Shown here: positions 1 through 10,294 of the stretch, one piece after another | How positions within the stretch are numbered: the first letter of the stretch is position 1 | How the letters are laid out: every line of letters begins with the position of its first letter | NCBI GenBank assembly: GCA_034359265.1 | Contig: CP136890.1 | Span: forward strand, 50,921,001 to 50,985,000 | Origin: Canna indica | Lineage: Eukaryota > Streptophyta > Magnoliopsida > Zingiberales > Cannaceae | Direction of reading: 5' to 3' | DNA: 64,000 bases | Notes under the pieces: generated by a model | The model's input: the letters and a program-made list of their open reading frames with translations, nothing else | Database searches by the model: none | What the model was told of the DNA's origin: nothing | Program-made: the position numbers and the translations under genes

Positions 1-637
1 CGCAGATTGCCCTCTCCAAAGACACGGGATTGGGTAGAGTACACAGGCGAGTAGGCGACAGGGAGCTTGATTGATGGCACGGCGGCAATATGGGGGATTG
101 TCTTCGTCTTCCCAGGGCCACAAAGATCCTTGTCCACCTTCTTCTGGCACTGATTGGTGGCTCGAAGCCACCTGCCCTATTCAGCGACTCCGCTGCAGAC
201 CAAGAGAGGGCGGCGGCTGTTACGCGCGAATAAGAAAGAGGTCGTAGTCACATCACGCTGCATGCGGAATCAGAGGGTGAGGATGTTGACACGTCGGCGA
301 GAGCATCATCAGCTGCAAACGATCACTGGAATCGTGAGGAAGCGCCACATAGGAGTATGCGAGTGAAGCAGAGACCCCAATGGGGCCGAGACTATGAGTT
401 CAATAATCATTGTAATTGAACTGTAAATGAACATATAAATAGATGAATAAAAGCTGAGATGAGTATTGAGATTTGAATACAAATTTCCTCTTCTCTCTAT
501 CCACTTCTCTTCCCTTCTTCTCCAGATCCCCCCTTCTACTCTCTTCAGAGTAATCGCCTGAATTAGATCAAGTAATCCAGACGCGTAGGAGAGCTCCGTT
601 CCGTGGCAGCTTGGTCTCAGGTACGATTGTCATTACA
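1..637 (+). mobile_element. Ty3/gypsy LTR, 3' part, cut by window edge
   Basis: The block ends in ...TTACA at 637, directly followed by a primer-binding-site sequence and a gag start, as in the complete element at 15432-20737. A TATA-like TATAAAT lies at 434-440 and an AATAAA polyadenylation-like signal at 446-451. A pyrimidine-rich leader follows at 485-540. The LTR start is not visible and is probably left of the window. Outside the boundary it does not resemble the LTR of the 15.4-kb element, so this is a related but different family. Confidence 0.7.
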
Positions 638-652
638 TTGGTGCTTTCATTG
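638..652 (+). other. Primer-binding site of the left gypsy fragment
   Basis: TTGGTGCTTTCATTG directly abuts the LTR end. The same 15 bases abut the 5' LTR of the minus-strand element at 20266-20280, which is the basis for the call. I did not assign the priming tRNA. Confidence 0.65.
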
Positions 653-696
653 TATTTATTGTCTGGATTTTCGTCGTTCGATCGACGATTGCAAAC

Positions 697-1190
697 ATGG
701 AGACACGTTCTCACGTATTGGCTGAAGCCGTCAAGTCATTGCAAGAGTCATCTGATCGCCATGATAAGCTACTTGGATCGCTTCAATCGAATCTGGAATC
801 TCAAGAACAGGCGATCGAAGGCCAGCAGCAAATTTTGCAAACGATCTCTTCTCAGATTTATTTGTTGAACAATCAAATGGCGCAATGGTCGAAAGTTAAA
901 CCAGAGCAGATGACTCCGTCAAGTGTTACTATCCAAACGCCGAGTTGGAAAATTCCATTAAGAGGCGGAGCTGGGGAGGACGACGAGTTTCTGTTTCCTC
1001 CTAAACCTCTACAGATCGAGTTGCCACTCTTTAATGGAACAAATGCTGAGGAGTGGATTGCGGCGGCTGAGGATTTTTTTGAATTCTATGCCACGGACGA
1101 CCAACATCGAGTGACCATGACATCATTTCGTATGGAGGGGATCGCGCGGAAGTGGTTCCTTTGGATGCAGCGGAGGAACATAGCATCTAA
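697..1190 (+). pseudogene. Truncated gypsy gag
   Basis: The product would be the capsid/nucleocapsid precursor of a Ty3/gypsy retrotransposon. The reading frame opens with METRSHVLAEAVKSLQ, which matches the first residues of the complete gag at 18764-20257 (METRAHVLADSVKALQ). It shows the same order of parts: an N-terminal coiled-coil-like segment rich in Q, L and E (about residues 1-70), then FPPKPLQIELPLFNG, EEWIAAAEDFFEFY and FRMEGIARKWFLWMQRR, the start of the retrotransposon gag domain. Homology stops at WMQRR, near base 1183, where unrelated A-rich sequence begins. The zinc knuckle, protease and all of pol are missing. The start ATG at 697 lies 45 bases after the primer-binding site. 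It is a dead fragment, and it is clearly distinct in sequence from the 18.7-20.3-kb copy. Confidence 0.85.
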
Positions 1191-1846
1191 GTTATTTTTA
1201 TGACTAAAAGCACAAGTCCAACTAAGGTCTATAACTACAAAATTTCGATGTGTGGCTGTGGTAGAAAGGCTACAACTGCAAATTTTATGACTATTAAAAA
1301 ACATGAAAGGAACATAAAACAAAAAAGCTATAAAGCATGACTATAAATCCAAAATAACATTACAACACAATTTGGTAATCACCAAATTACAAAAAAAGAA
1401 AAAAACTATAACCATGAATGAAACAGAAAACCAAAAAACAACTATTAAGCATGACTATAAATCCAAAATAACATTATAAAATAGAGAACAAATTAAAAAC
1501 CTACTATGACAAAAGCACCAATAAAAATATGAATAAATATATAATAAAATAGGTTCCATAACACGCAACATGTAATAACTTCCTTGTTTAGTCCGGCAGC
1601 ATTTTATATCATAATTCCTAGAGAAAGTAAACCGAAAATGACACAAATTAGTATCTTGCATCTCACGGTTGTCGTCAATGTGCAACACGACGATGACGAG
1701 CAGGTGCAGCGACGTGCCACACAATTCAGGCGCAAAGCAAACTCAACCTCCACCTACGGCTCTATGACATAGTGCTTGCATCTATTGGCACCAAAAACAA
1801 TATCTTCTTTTTCGTTGACATCTTCTCCTCCAACGACTATCAGAAG
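1191..1846. other. A-rich non-coding stretch with a 30-bp direct repeat
   Basis: No gene is seen. A 30-base string occurs twice, at 1333-1362 and 1447-1476, both beginning AAGCATGACTATAAATCC. The left border coincides with the truncation of the gypsy gag and the right border with the start of copia RNase H coding sequence, so this is sequence between two broken elements. Confidence 0.6.
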
Positions 1847-1972
1847 GGCCTCATCAAACTAGAATACATCTCCAGTAAAAATCAACCAGCAAATATTTTA
1901 ACCAAAGCACTGCCATCACATGAACATTATCAGTTATTGACCAAGTTAGGAATGGAGAATTCTGTGTATTGA
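1847..1972 (+). pseudogene. Copia pol 3' end (RNase H tail)
   Basis: The frame reads GLIKLEYISSKNQPANILTK followed by ALPSHEHYQLLTKLGM. This is the conserved C-terminal end of Ty1/copia polyproteins, where the RNase H domain finishes just before the 3' LTR. The frame stops with TGA at 1970-1972. Upstream sequence in the same frame (from 1772) does not look like RNase H, so only the last 40 or so codons survive. It is a remnant on the plus strand, opposite to the larger copia element that follows. Confidence 0.75.
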
Positions 1973-2298
1973 GGAGATTAGTAGAAGTATATTAGTAGAT
2001 GTAGATTAGTAGAAGTGTAGATTGAAGTGCAGGAAGTGCATATGCAGAGTAGGCGCAGCTCAAATAAATTAGGCTCAGCATTCATTTAGTTTTACTTAAA
2101 TAACCTCTGCTGTAATAAAGCTCTGTAATTAGCTCAAGGGCAAACTTATATTTTTACTTTGTGTTTTGAACTAAAACAAGTTTAAATACCGCGAAACTTT
2201 AAGGTTGTACTTGACTTTTGCTAATTGAATCTGATCGACTTAGGTCGATTCCTTTTTCTTTCATCTCAGCTCTTCAGCTCAATTTGTATCATTCAACA
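1973..2298 (+). mobile_element. Probable copia LTR remnant
   Basis: The stretch follows the copia stop codon at 1972 and ends in TTCAACA, a typical LTR end. It is AT-rich and contains short AGTAGAAG-type repeats near 1978-2020. The right end can also be read on the minus strand as the start of the 3' LTR of the next copia element. There a purine tract (reverse complement of 2299-2309) abuts TGTTGAATGA, which is identical to the first ten bases of that element's 5' LTR at 10420-10429. Which element owns this block is unresolved. Confidence 0.4.
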
Positions 2299-2342
2299 CT
2301 CCCCTCAAGTGTTAGACCCCTAAATCTCAGGGATAGCCTAAG

Positions 2343-4022
2343 TGTCACATCTTGGGCACGGGCCAGCCATGGAGGTCCCAAAGGTATTTTGATGGCTTTG
2401 CAGAACAAAGACTGTCCACATGCACAATGGCATGGGCATCGTCCACATCGCCCACGACGCATGGCAGAGGCATAGGCGTGGGCAAGGCAAGGTGGGCAGC
2501 AGCCCATGTGCTCGGAGGCAAAGGCATAAACAAGACTTGGTATTGCCCGGGTGCGGAGCCAAGCAAGTCCCGCCCAGGGCGAGGCATGGCGAGAAGAAGT
2601 CCCGCAACGGGCGGGGCATTTAATGATGTTGCAGAGCAACGGAGTCCCGTGTGTGCAATGGCACGGCGGCAGTGCAAACAACACATGACCTTGGCGGAAG
2701 AAAACCCCGCCACGGCTGGGCCGTGGCGAGAGATTTGGCGGAAGGCCGCATGCGCAATGTGCGCGGGGCAGTAGAGCAACAAGTCATGAAAATGTGTTCA
2801 CACTTGGCGGAAGAAAACCCCGCCACTGCTGGGCCGTGGCGAGAGATTTGGTGGAAGCCCGCGTGCGCAATGGCGCAGGGCAGCGGAGCGACAAGTCATG
2901 AAGATGTGTTCACACTTGGCGGGACAAAACCCCGCCACGGCTGGGCCATGGCAAGAGATTTGGCGGAAGCCCACGTGCGCAATGGCGCGGGGCAGCGGAG
3001 CAACAAGTCATGAAGTTGTGTTCACACTTGGCGGGACAAAACCCCGCCACGGCGGGGCCGTGGCGAGAGATTTGGCGGAGTCCCGTGTGCGCTATGGCAC
3101 GGGCCAGCAGCGCAAGAAGACATTGGCAGCCCATGCGCGCGGAGGCATGGGCGTCGCACGCAACGTTGCGGGGCAACGGACGACCCGTGTGCGCAAAGGC
3201 ACGGGCTTGGCGTGGCGAGCAAACATTGAGCATGAAGCAGGGCGCAACATGTCCACATTGCCACGGGAAGGCAGCGGCCGAGGCAAGACGCAAAGCAAGC
3301 GGGCTGTAGTGCGCGGAGCATGCACTGCCCAGCCCTGCCCTCAAGCAGTGTTGGCCTTGGACTTGGCCAACACAAGATGGGCGACCTGATCAAGGCAAAG
3401 GGGGTGCAGCCAACATGATGTGGTGCACCTAGGGCGTGGAGGGCTTGGACTTGGTCTCAACTCAAGTCAAGTTGGACACATGGACAGCCAAGATGGAATC
3501 TAAAGATACACAGCCTTTGGGGAAAGGCTGAGATGAATCCAGGGGGGATGTATCCCCAAGAAGGGGTGCTTTGAGCACCATAAAAACCCAGGAGCCTTGT
3601 ATGAACGACCCAGGAGATGTGTGAGTGGAAAAAGTGAGAATACAAAGTGTGTAACTCTACTTGTAAGGCAAAAGCCACTAGTGCTTGAGGGTGTATGCTT
3701 AACCAAGGGTTGGAGGCACAAAGCGGGGAGTGCGCTCTTGGTGTGCGCTTGTGGAAGGGATCTTGTGTACTTGTAAACACTTGTAAATCAATGCATATAG
3801 TATTCCTCCAAGTAACGTTCTTTGTTTCCTCATCTCCCTTGCTGTGAATTACTGTGAATTGGTGAACTTCAACTTGGTACTCGCCCTTTGACGCTGCGGA
3901 GTTCGTTCTGCGACCTTGTGGGTAGAACGTTTTGGAATTGGGACAAGGCTGGCTGAGAGCAACGGGCTGCTCAGCGCCATCACGGAGTCAAAAATTTTGG
4001 GCACAAAATTGACCCTGTGACA
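2343..4022 (+). mobile_element. Solo-LTR-like block, 1.68 kb
   Basis: The block begins TGTCACATCTTGGGCACGG and ends ACCCTGTGACA, so it has TG...CA ends with inverted TGTCACA/TGTGACA termini. No primer-binding site or coding domain is inside. It is GC-rich and splits the 3' end of the minus-strand copia element: IDIYAPT coding sequence lies at 4023-4045 and the polypurine tract at 2299-2309. A TATA-like ATAAAAAC lies near 3582. The flanking pentamers are CTAAG and TCAAG, so the target-site duplication is imperfect. The long open frames on both strands are GC-rich shadows without protein similarity. Confidence 0.65.
2691..3139 (+). repeat. 112-113-bp tandem repeat, four copies
   Basis: Copies begin at 2691, 2804, 2916 and 3028 with TTGGCGGAAG or TTGGCGGGAC, followed by AAAACCCCGCCACGGC, a GAGAGATTTGGCGGA segment and GTCATGAA-GTGTTCACAC. 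Periods read by eye are 113, 112 and 112. The repeat is internal to the LTR-like block at 2343-4022. Confidence 0.85.
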
Positions 4023-5090
4023 TCAAGTTGGTGCATAGATGTCAATCATGTCCAGCTTGTCACGAAGAAATTTAAAACAATAAACACTTAGAGGATTAGT
4101 AAAGATATTTGCCGTTTGCGCTTGAGAGGATGTATGAGGAGTAATAATTTTCTTGGAGCGACATCCAGGACAAAATGACAATCAACTTCAATGTGCTTGG
4201 TTCTCTCTAATATAGGATTATTTGCAATATGAATAGCCAACTGATTGTCACAGTGCATACAATAGGTTCATGATATGAGAAACCAAGTTCATGGAGTAGA
4301 CAATTTATCCACATTAATTCACATGGAGTAATTCAGCCTCAGCGCTTGAACGAGCTACCACATTATGTTTTTCTCCAAGTAACTAAATTTCCACCAATAT
4401 AAGTACAACACCTCGATGTGGATCTTCTATCATGACTTGCCCCAGCATAATTGGCGTCAGAGAAACCTTCTATTCCTATGTGTCCATTCTTTTTCAACCG
4501 TATTATCCTTTTCCTGGTGAGCTCTTAACATAGTGCAGAATTTTGAGAAGTGCATTCCAGTAAGAGTTCTTGGGTTGATGCATAAACTGACTAACAACTC
4601 CCACCGAATAAGAAATATTTTACCGAGTAAATGTGAGGTAAATTAGCTTCCCAACTAACTTTCTAAACCTGGCAAGGTCATGGAAGTCATTGTCCTCTTC
4701 CTATTTAAAAGTGACATTAGAATCAATAGGTACGGTAGCCGATTTACAACCCAATATACACACTTCATTGAGAAGGTCCAGAGCATACTTCCTTTGAGAG
4801 AGGACCACCCCTGTGGAACTAAGGCAAATTCAATACCAAGGAAATACTTTGGTCGTCCCAAGTCTTTAGTTACAAAATAGTTGTTCAGGTGAGCTTTAAG
4901 CCTTAAACTATATCAAAGCCTTCACAATCACCGCCACTGAGCAAAATATCATTCACATAAATAGCCAAAATCACACTCACTTTAGGAGTTTGTCTTGCGA
5001 ACACATATCAGATTTGCACTCCTTGAGTCCTATAGCAGATTCAATAGTGTGCAACTTGTCGAACCAAGCTCGAGGACTCTACTTGAGCCC
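4023..5090 (-). pseudogene. Copia pol: RT C-terminus and RNase H remnant
   Basis: This is the 3' portion of the copia polyprotein. On the minus strand 4655-4861 opens with MGRPKYFLGIEFALVPQGWS, the conserved copia RT segment downstream of the active site; a frameshift follows. Farther on (4560-4030) scattered matches to the RNase H region are readable in shifting frames, and the region ends with IDIYAPT at about 4040-4023. At 5075-5090 the frame reads GLK-stop-SPRAWFD, where the stop replaces the usual glutamine of the LKQSPRAWF motif. The MULE-like MITE lies immediately upstream in element sense. Function if intact would be copying of element RNA and removal of the RNA strand in virus-like particles. 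Confidence 0.75.
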
Positions 5091-5750
5091 ATGGTTTAAA
5101 ATACCGATACCGGTCATCAACTCGGTGGATGACCGGTACCGGTACGTACCGATACCGTACCGTACCGACACACGGTACGGTCCGGTACGAAAATTGCATA
5201 CCGAGCCTTTTTTTTTTCTTTTTCTTTTTTGATTTTGCTGCTAAAAATAACTCCAATAACCCATGATTGATCAAGAAATACTTAAATTTCATATTCAAAT
5301 ATCAAATACATGAATACAATGTTTAAAATGCGGACGAATGACGTCCATCGTACTCGTACATATCTTGGGGACATACACTGTCGGCACTGTAGCAGCCCAA
5401 CGGCTCTTAAAAAGAGCCGTTGGGTCGGGTGATACCGGGCGATACCGCCCGGTATCATAGCTCTTACCGCCAGGTATTTGCTAAATATCGGAGCATACCG
5501 GGCAGTATTTATCGGTATACCGATATTTTTAAAGTATCGATATTTTGCTACAGTGCAAAATATCATACCAGGCGGTATAGCCCGGTATGATAGCAAATAC
5601 CGCCCGGTATTTGATAAATACCGGGGATACCGGGCGGTATTTACCGAGATACCCGGTATTTACCCATACCGGGTATCTCGTATACCGGTTTTTTCAAAAA
5701 CCGGTAAATACCGGACTTACCGCCCGGTACGGTACGAGATTTAAAACCAT
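5091..5750. mobile_element. MULE-like MITE inside copia RT
   Basis: The insertion starts ATGGTTTAAAATACCG and ends GATTTAAAACCAT, so the ends are inverted (ATGGTTT-AAA). The copia target CTTGAGCCC is duplicated on both sides (5082-5090 and 5752-5760); counting one mismatched base the duplication is 10 bp, a length typical of Mutator-like elements. Subtracting it restores the copia RT reading across LKKAIYGLK and SPRAWF. The interior is packed with palindromic CCGGTA, TACCGG and GGTACCG strings and has no transposase coding, so it is non-autonomous. Confidence 0.8.
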
Positions 5751-5760
5751 GCTTGAGCCC

Positions 5761-6240
5761 ATAAATAGCTTTCTTCAATTTACAAACTAGATTCTCCCTC
5801 TGAGCAACATACCCCGGTAGTTGCTCCACAAAGACAACTTCAATTAAGTCACCATAAAGAAAGGCATTTTTAACATCGAACTGATACATCGGCCTGTCAA
5901 GATTGATAGCAAGAGAGAGAATTATCCTGACAGAATTTAATCGAGCCACTAGGTTGAAAGTCTCAAAATAGTCGACACCATACTCTTATGTGAATGCTTT
6001 GGCAACAAGCTGTGATTTGTAGCGCTCAATGGTCCCGTGATGCAAATATTTCAAGGTAAATATGTAAGCAACTGGTTTTGCATCCCCAGGTAATGGAACC
6101 AAGTCCTACGTGTGTACTTTTGAGTGTTGTCATCTCCTATACATAGCATGTTTCCAATTGGGATCAATCAGTGTCTCTTGGTAAGACCTAGTAATGGTAA
6201 TAGAAGACAAGGACAGTGCAAGCCCGTCTACCTTTGCGCA
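5761..6240 (-). pseudogene. Copia pol: RT N-terminal part remnant
   Basis: On the minus strand from 5949 the frame reads MARLNSVRIILSLAINLDRP, then YQFDVKNAFLYGDL, then a stretch ending CKLKKAIYGLKHG. These are conserved blocks of copia reverse transcriptase, including the first catalytic aspartate in FDVKNAFL. The frame runs into the MITE at 5750. Sequence up to about 6240 belongs to the RT start and the linker after integrase, with frame breaks. It joins the RT segment at 4655-5081 once the MITE is removed. Confidence 0.8.
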
Positions 6241-6774
6241 AAGCTATAGCCAATTCAAGTTAAGGTGGAGGATCTTGTGACTGAGGTAGAAGGGAGGTCT
6301 GCTGTCTAGAGAGGCCTTTGGTCCATTTATGTCTTCTTTGGTAGACTTGTAAAGGAGGGATACTAATGGTTGTGGTAGGTGGCACATCAATAGGAGGAGG
6401 AAGTGGTAATGACTCCGCAGTAGGAGCACGAGAATTCTCAAAGGAGGCATAGAAGGGTGTGTCCTCAAAAAAGGTGACATGAGATGTGAAGAGCTTCCTG
6501 ATCCCTCGATCATAACACTAGTATCCCTTCTGGGTGTGAGAGTACCCAATAAAGATACATTTCACAACCTTAGGAGATAACTTTAGGTGATGGCCACGAC
6601 CTAGAGTATGGACGAAACGGACACACCCGAAAGTTTTAGGTGGAACCTTGAACACAGACGATGAGGATAAAGAGAATAGAGACTTGTCCCAAGAATATAG
6701 GACATGACCCGATTGATAAGGTAGGTGGCGGTAAGAATAGCATCTCCCTAAAAATGCTTGGGTACATTCATATG
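6241..6774 (-). pseudogene. Copia pol: integrase C-terminal region remnant
   Basis: On the minus strand broken frames read GYSHTQKGY, FTSHVTFFEDTPFYASFEN, then upstream FVHTLGRGHHL and AILTATYLINR. These blocks lie in the C-terminal half of copia integrase and in the integrase-RT linker. At 6774 the frame is interrupted at the codons MNVPKHF by the hAT-like insertion; the missing upstream part resumes at 7814. A stop codon sits just after KHF. Confidence 0.75.
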
Positions 6775-7805
6775 CAAAGTTGTCAAATCGTGAATCGCAT
6801 CGTGAATCGTTTGATCAAATTTCAAATCGTGTATCGTTTCGTATCGTACGATAAAGAATCATATTCATAAAAAGCCTAAATAGCAAAATTACATACATAC
6901 CAACAGATACTTAATAGAAAATACTTAAGATATGATGTGTATTCCAAACTTCAGTGAGTACCAACAGTGATCCACATCTTAAGATATGATCCAATTTTAA
7001 GATGTGGAACTCACATCTTAAGATATGATCCAATTTTTCTCTAAGAAATTAGAAATTTAGAACCAACAGTGAATACTTAATAGAAATTAAGAACCATCAG
7101 TGAATACCTAATAGGAAATTAGAACCTAAGTTAAGAAGCCGATTCCAGAAATACTTAATAGATTAAGTAAATAGGAAATAGAAATACTTAATAGATTAAG
7201 AAATAATAGGATGAAGAACCTGAAAAATAACCAACAGTGAAAAATAGGAAATATAAATACTTAATAGAATAAGTAAATAGGAAGAAGAACTTGGAAGACT
7301 CGTGTGAAGAAGAATCACGTGAAGAAGCCGATTGCAGAAATTTGCCTTTGCAGAAGCCGCGAATCGCGTGAAGTGGCGGCGTCGGGGAAGGGGGGATTGC
7401 AGAAGCCGCGTGAAGTGGCGGCGTCGGCGACGCTTCTACAATCGCAACGAGTCGCTACGGGGAGGGGGGATTGCAGAAGCCGCGTGAAGTGGTGGCGTCG
7501 GCATCGCGATTGCAGGCAGCGACTCGTCGCGATTGTGGTAACTTGTCGTGATCTGCTTCGTCGCGATTGCGGCAACTTGTCGCGATTGCAAAAGCGTCAT
7601 CGCGTGAAATCGCGCCTGTGAAGGCGCCTCTCCGAATCGCTTGAATCGCATATTCAGAATAGCGAGTCTGAATCGCAATGATTCAGGCGATTCTTATATG
7701 ATTCAGCGTCCAAAATGATTCGATCTGGTTTTCGAATCGCTGGGACGCCGGATCGAATCGAATCGTGCGATTCGAATCGTGAATCGCATGATACTAACAA
7801 CAGAG
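6775..7805. mobile_element. hAT-like non-autonomous element inside copia integrase
   Basis: The element starts CAAAGTTGTCAAATCG and ends ATACTAACAACAGAG; the reverse complement of the end is CTCTGTTGTTAGTATC, an imperfect inverted match (C---GTTGT). An exact 8-bp duplication TTCATATG flanks it (6767-6774 and 7806-7813), the signature length of hAT transposons. Removing it rejoins the copia integrase frame. It is about 1.03 kb with no transposase coding. Its termini and right interior are full of CGATTCGAATCG/GTGAATCG strings. The middle has AT-rich repeats (6905-7275) with ACTTAATAG and CAACAGTGA. Confidence 0.8.
7356..7500 (+). repeat. GC-rich tandem repeat inside the hAT-like element
   Basis: Three imperfect copies of a GATTGCAGAAGCCGCGTGAA / GTGGCGGCGTCGG unit occur in a row, linked by GGGGAGGGGGGATT-type sequence. 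The apparent open frames over this region are products of the GC-rich repeat. Confidence 0.65.
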
Positions 7806-7813
7806 TTCATATG

Positions 7814-8460
7814 GAACAACAGTATTCTAGCAACATCCAAGATGATGGTTTTTTCGTTCGGCAACACACCATTCTGTTGAGATGTATACAAGCAGGTTGT
7901 TTCATGGATAATGCCATGAGATGCACAAAAAATTGATGAAGCCAGTATGAAGATATTCACAAGCATTGACAGTACACATTTTCAAAGAGACACCAAACTG
8001 ATTTTTTATTTATGAATGAAAATTTTGGAATAGGTTGAATACTTCTGACCGACACTTTAACAGATAGACACAAGTTATACAAGTGTGGTCATCAATAAAG
8101 GCAACAAAATATTTGTATACCAAACAACTGACAACAGAACTCGGGCCCCAAATATCAAAACAGACTCACTATGTTGATTGGAGCTTGTGGGAAAGGACAC
8201 AAAATGGTGTTTATGTATCTCACAAGCTTCACATCTGAAAAGAACACACGAGACAGATTTAGGAAGAATAAACTTGAGTTTTTCGGTGGAGGGATGACAT
8301 AGATGGCAATGCCATTGGTAAAATATTGTGATGTGGTGAGCCACATGAACGCAAGAAGACAGAAGGTAGACACTTCCAAACCTAGCTCCCCATCAATCTT
8401 CCTCCTCGTCTTTAGATCTTGTATGACACATGAGAGGGAAAGAAGCTTACGGAACAATTA
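7814..8460 (-). pseudogene. Copia pol: GAG-pre-integrase and integrase N-terminus remnant
   Basis: On the minus strand the frame at 8344-8075 contains WHCHLCHPSTEKLKFILPKS and, after a short gap, CEACEIHKHHFVSFP. This is the H-H-C-C zinc-binding segment preceding copia integrase. At 7966-7814 the frame reads ETTCLYTSQQNGV and DVARILLFHMN, the region following the second catalytic aspartate of integrase. Several frameshifts separate these blocks. Integrase would insert element DNA into the genome; here it is non-functional. Confidence 0.8.
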
Positions 8461-8720
8461 TGGCTTTTGGTGAGTTGACTAATAGAAAGTAGAAAGTAAA
8501 TTAACGGGAAACTTGGGTAAGTAAAAAACTTTGTCTAGGTTTAAGTTGATGGACGTAGTAATAGAACCAAGACCCGGATAGGTGAAACAGAGCTATCGGC
8601 TATACAAACATGAGGTAAATTGGAGGTTGTATGAAAATTAAAATCCTATTACCTAATATATGGTTGGAAGCACTAGAGTCAAAAATCCATGGCATACCAG
8701 ATGTTAATCCCGGGGGGGAA
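8461..8720 (-). pseudogene. Copia protease remnant
   Basis: On the minus strand, across frame breaks, the region reads WIFDSSASNHILGN followed by a TIADSSVSP-like segment. Copia aspartic proteases carry FDSGASNHM at this place. Here the catalytic DSG triplet reads DSS, so the active site itself is altered in addition to the broken frame. The protease would process the copia Gag-Pol precursor. Confidence 0.65.
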
Positions 8721-9664
8721 ACTCGTAGCAGTGGATGAGGTGGCCTACACAATTTTTTTATACTCGGGCCTGGAGATGGTAACTAAATCATCCATCTGTG
8801 TATTGGTTGTCGTTGAGGAAATTTGTCGTGCTAGAGGTGCCAGAGGGAATTTGAGTAGGAGCAACAGCAAAAGCGGCTGCTTTAGCTTGTGGCGGTCTTC
8901 AACCGCCCACAATGTAGGCACGGTGGGAAGGAATTTCTTCCTCTCCCATGACCTCCAGCTCTGCTGCCGCCACGGCGTCGACCCCCACCACCACGGCGTC
9001 GACCCCCACCACCACGGCCTTGACTCCCTGCAACAAGAGCCAGAGTTTTCTCTAATAGAAGCAGAGTATGTTCAGTCACCCAGAGGATTCTAGCCATAGC
9101 ATTGTTGAGATTCAATATCGTATTATCTGCCATTAGCTGAGACTTCACACTTTGAAGTGAAGGAGGAAGAGCAAATAAAAATTCCTCATGTTGTTTCTTC
9201 TGCTATAGTAGACTAGTAGTTAAGGGGTGATATTCTGCTAACTCATCTGCCTTCCCTTTCAAGGTAGCATAGAAGTCTTGTACATATCCTCCTTCATACA
9301 ACTTTAGGTTGAATATTTCGGAGCACAATGTAAATCCTCAAGATATTCTTGTCTTGGAAGTAGGTTTGTTTAAGGGCATCCCACATGCTTTTAGCCGTGG
9401 GATGGAAAACCACTGTGGACGTTATTTGAAGCTCTAGGTTGTTAAGCATCCAAGAGACACAATCATTGGCCTCCCGCTCAGCGTACTCTTCATCTTCAAT
9501 ATTTGCAGTATTAGGAGGTTCACAATCAATATGTTTCGTTTTCCCTCTGGAGCTGCACAGAAGAAAAAACACCCTTGACTTGAGGAGATAGTTTGCACCA
9601 TTGAGTTTGATGGAGGTGCACATGGAAGCATCTTAGAATCCATCAAGGAGTTCGACGTCGTCAA
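8721..9664 (-). pseudogene. Copia gag remnant
   Basis: On the minus strand 9623-9294 reads TSIKLNGANYLL, then SWMLNNLELQI, then AKSMWDALKQTYFQDKN, the hallmark order of plant copia gag (UBN2-type domain). Farther along at 9148-8882 a glycine/arginine-rich tract leads to NSFPPCLHCGR, the first half of a CCHC zinc knuckle; the second half is lost by frameshift. A 22-bp repeat CACCACCACGGCGTCGACCC at 8970-9030 encodes the G/R-rich tract. The likely start ATG lies near 9664. Not functional. Confidence 0.75.
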
Positions 9665-10282
9665 CTGAACTCAGCACGAAGAGAGGCGGCTAAAATATAA
9701 AACTCGATCCTTGATCAAGAGATATGGAGAGATTCGGCGAGAGAGAAGGGGCTGGTGCCTTCTTCCAAGAGGAGGCCCGAAGATGCCGAATCTAAAAATT
9801 TCGATCGTTGAGATATCGCCCTAGAGGGAAGCACCCTCGGAGAAGGAGAACAAGGTGAAGCTGCCGCCTAAAAACAACCCCAAATGCTGCTAAGATGCAG
9901 TTTCCACCTCGGCCTGAAAACCGCCGAGAACCGTCGGAGAAGAGATGACTGCCAGGGTAGTCCGACAAGAGGAGGGAAGCAGGAAGGAAACCCGCCGGAG
10001 TACATGAGGTGTCCGCCTGGACTGGCGAACTCACCAGGGGGTCTGCCTAGCCAACGGACCCAAGGAACAGTCTGCCTGGTAGGTGGACTTGAAGGGAGCT
10101 GAAAAACAAGGTCCGCCAATTTAGCGGACTGAGACGGGGGTCGGCGGACCTTAGAAGAGGGTAGGGAGGTTGTCGTCCTTGAGAGGATGAAAAAGAAGAG
10201 AAAAAAAATACTTTTTTCTCAGGTTCGCCGGAACCCTAGGCGCCACCATCGGAAGCTCAGGTAGGAGAGAGGATAAACCCTA
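9665..10282 (-). other. Copia leader between primer-binding site and gag
   Basis: No convincing coding sequence is present; the open frames on both strands are short and lack similarity. In element sense it is the 5' untranslated leader of the copia element. Confidence 0.5.
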
Positions 10283-10294
10283 GCTCTGTTACCA
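10283..10294 (-). other. Primer-binding site, initiator tRNA-Met type
   Basis: On the minus strand the sequence is TGGTAACAGAGC, one base from the standard TGGTATCAGAGC complementary to plant initiator methionine tRNA. It directly abuts the LTR end TCAACA. Confidence 0.85.

Noticed and set aside
2289..3393. Many overlapping open frames of 70-160 codons on both strands
   Set aside because: They lie in a GC-rich tandem repeat of an LTR-like block, occur in several registers at once and match no protein family.
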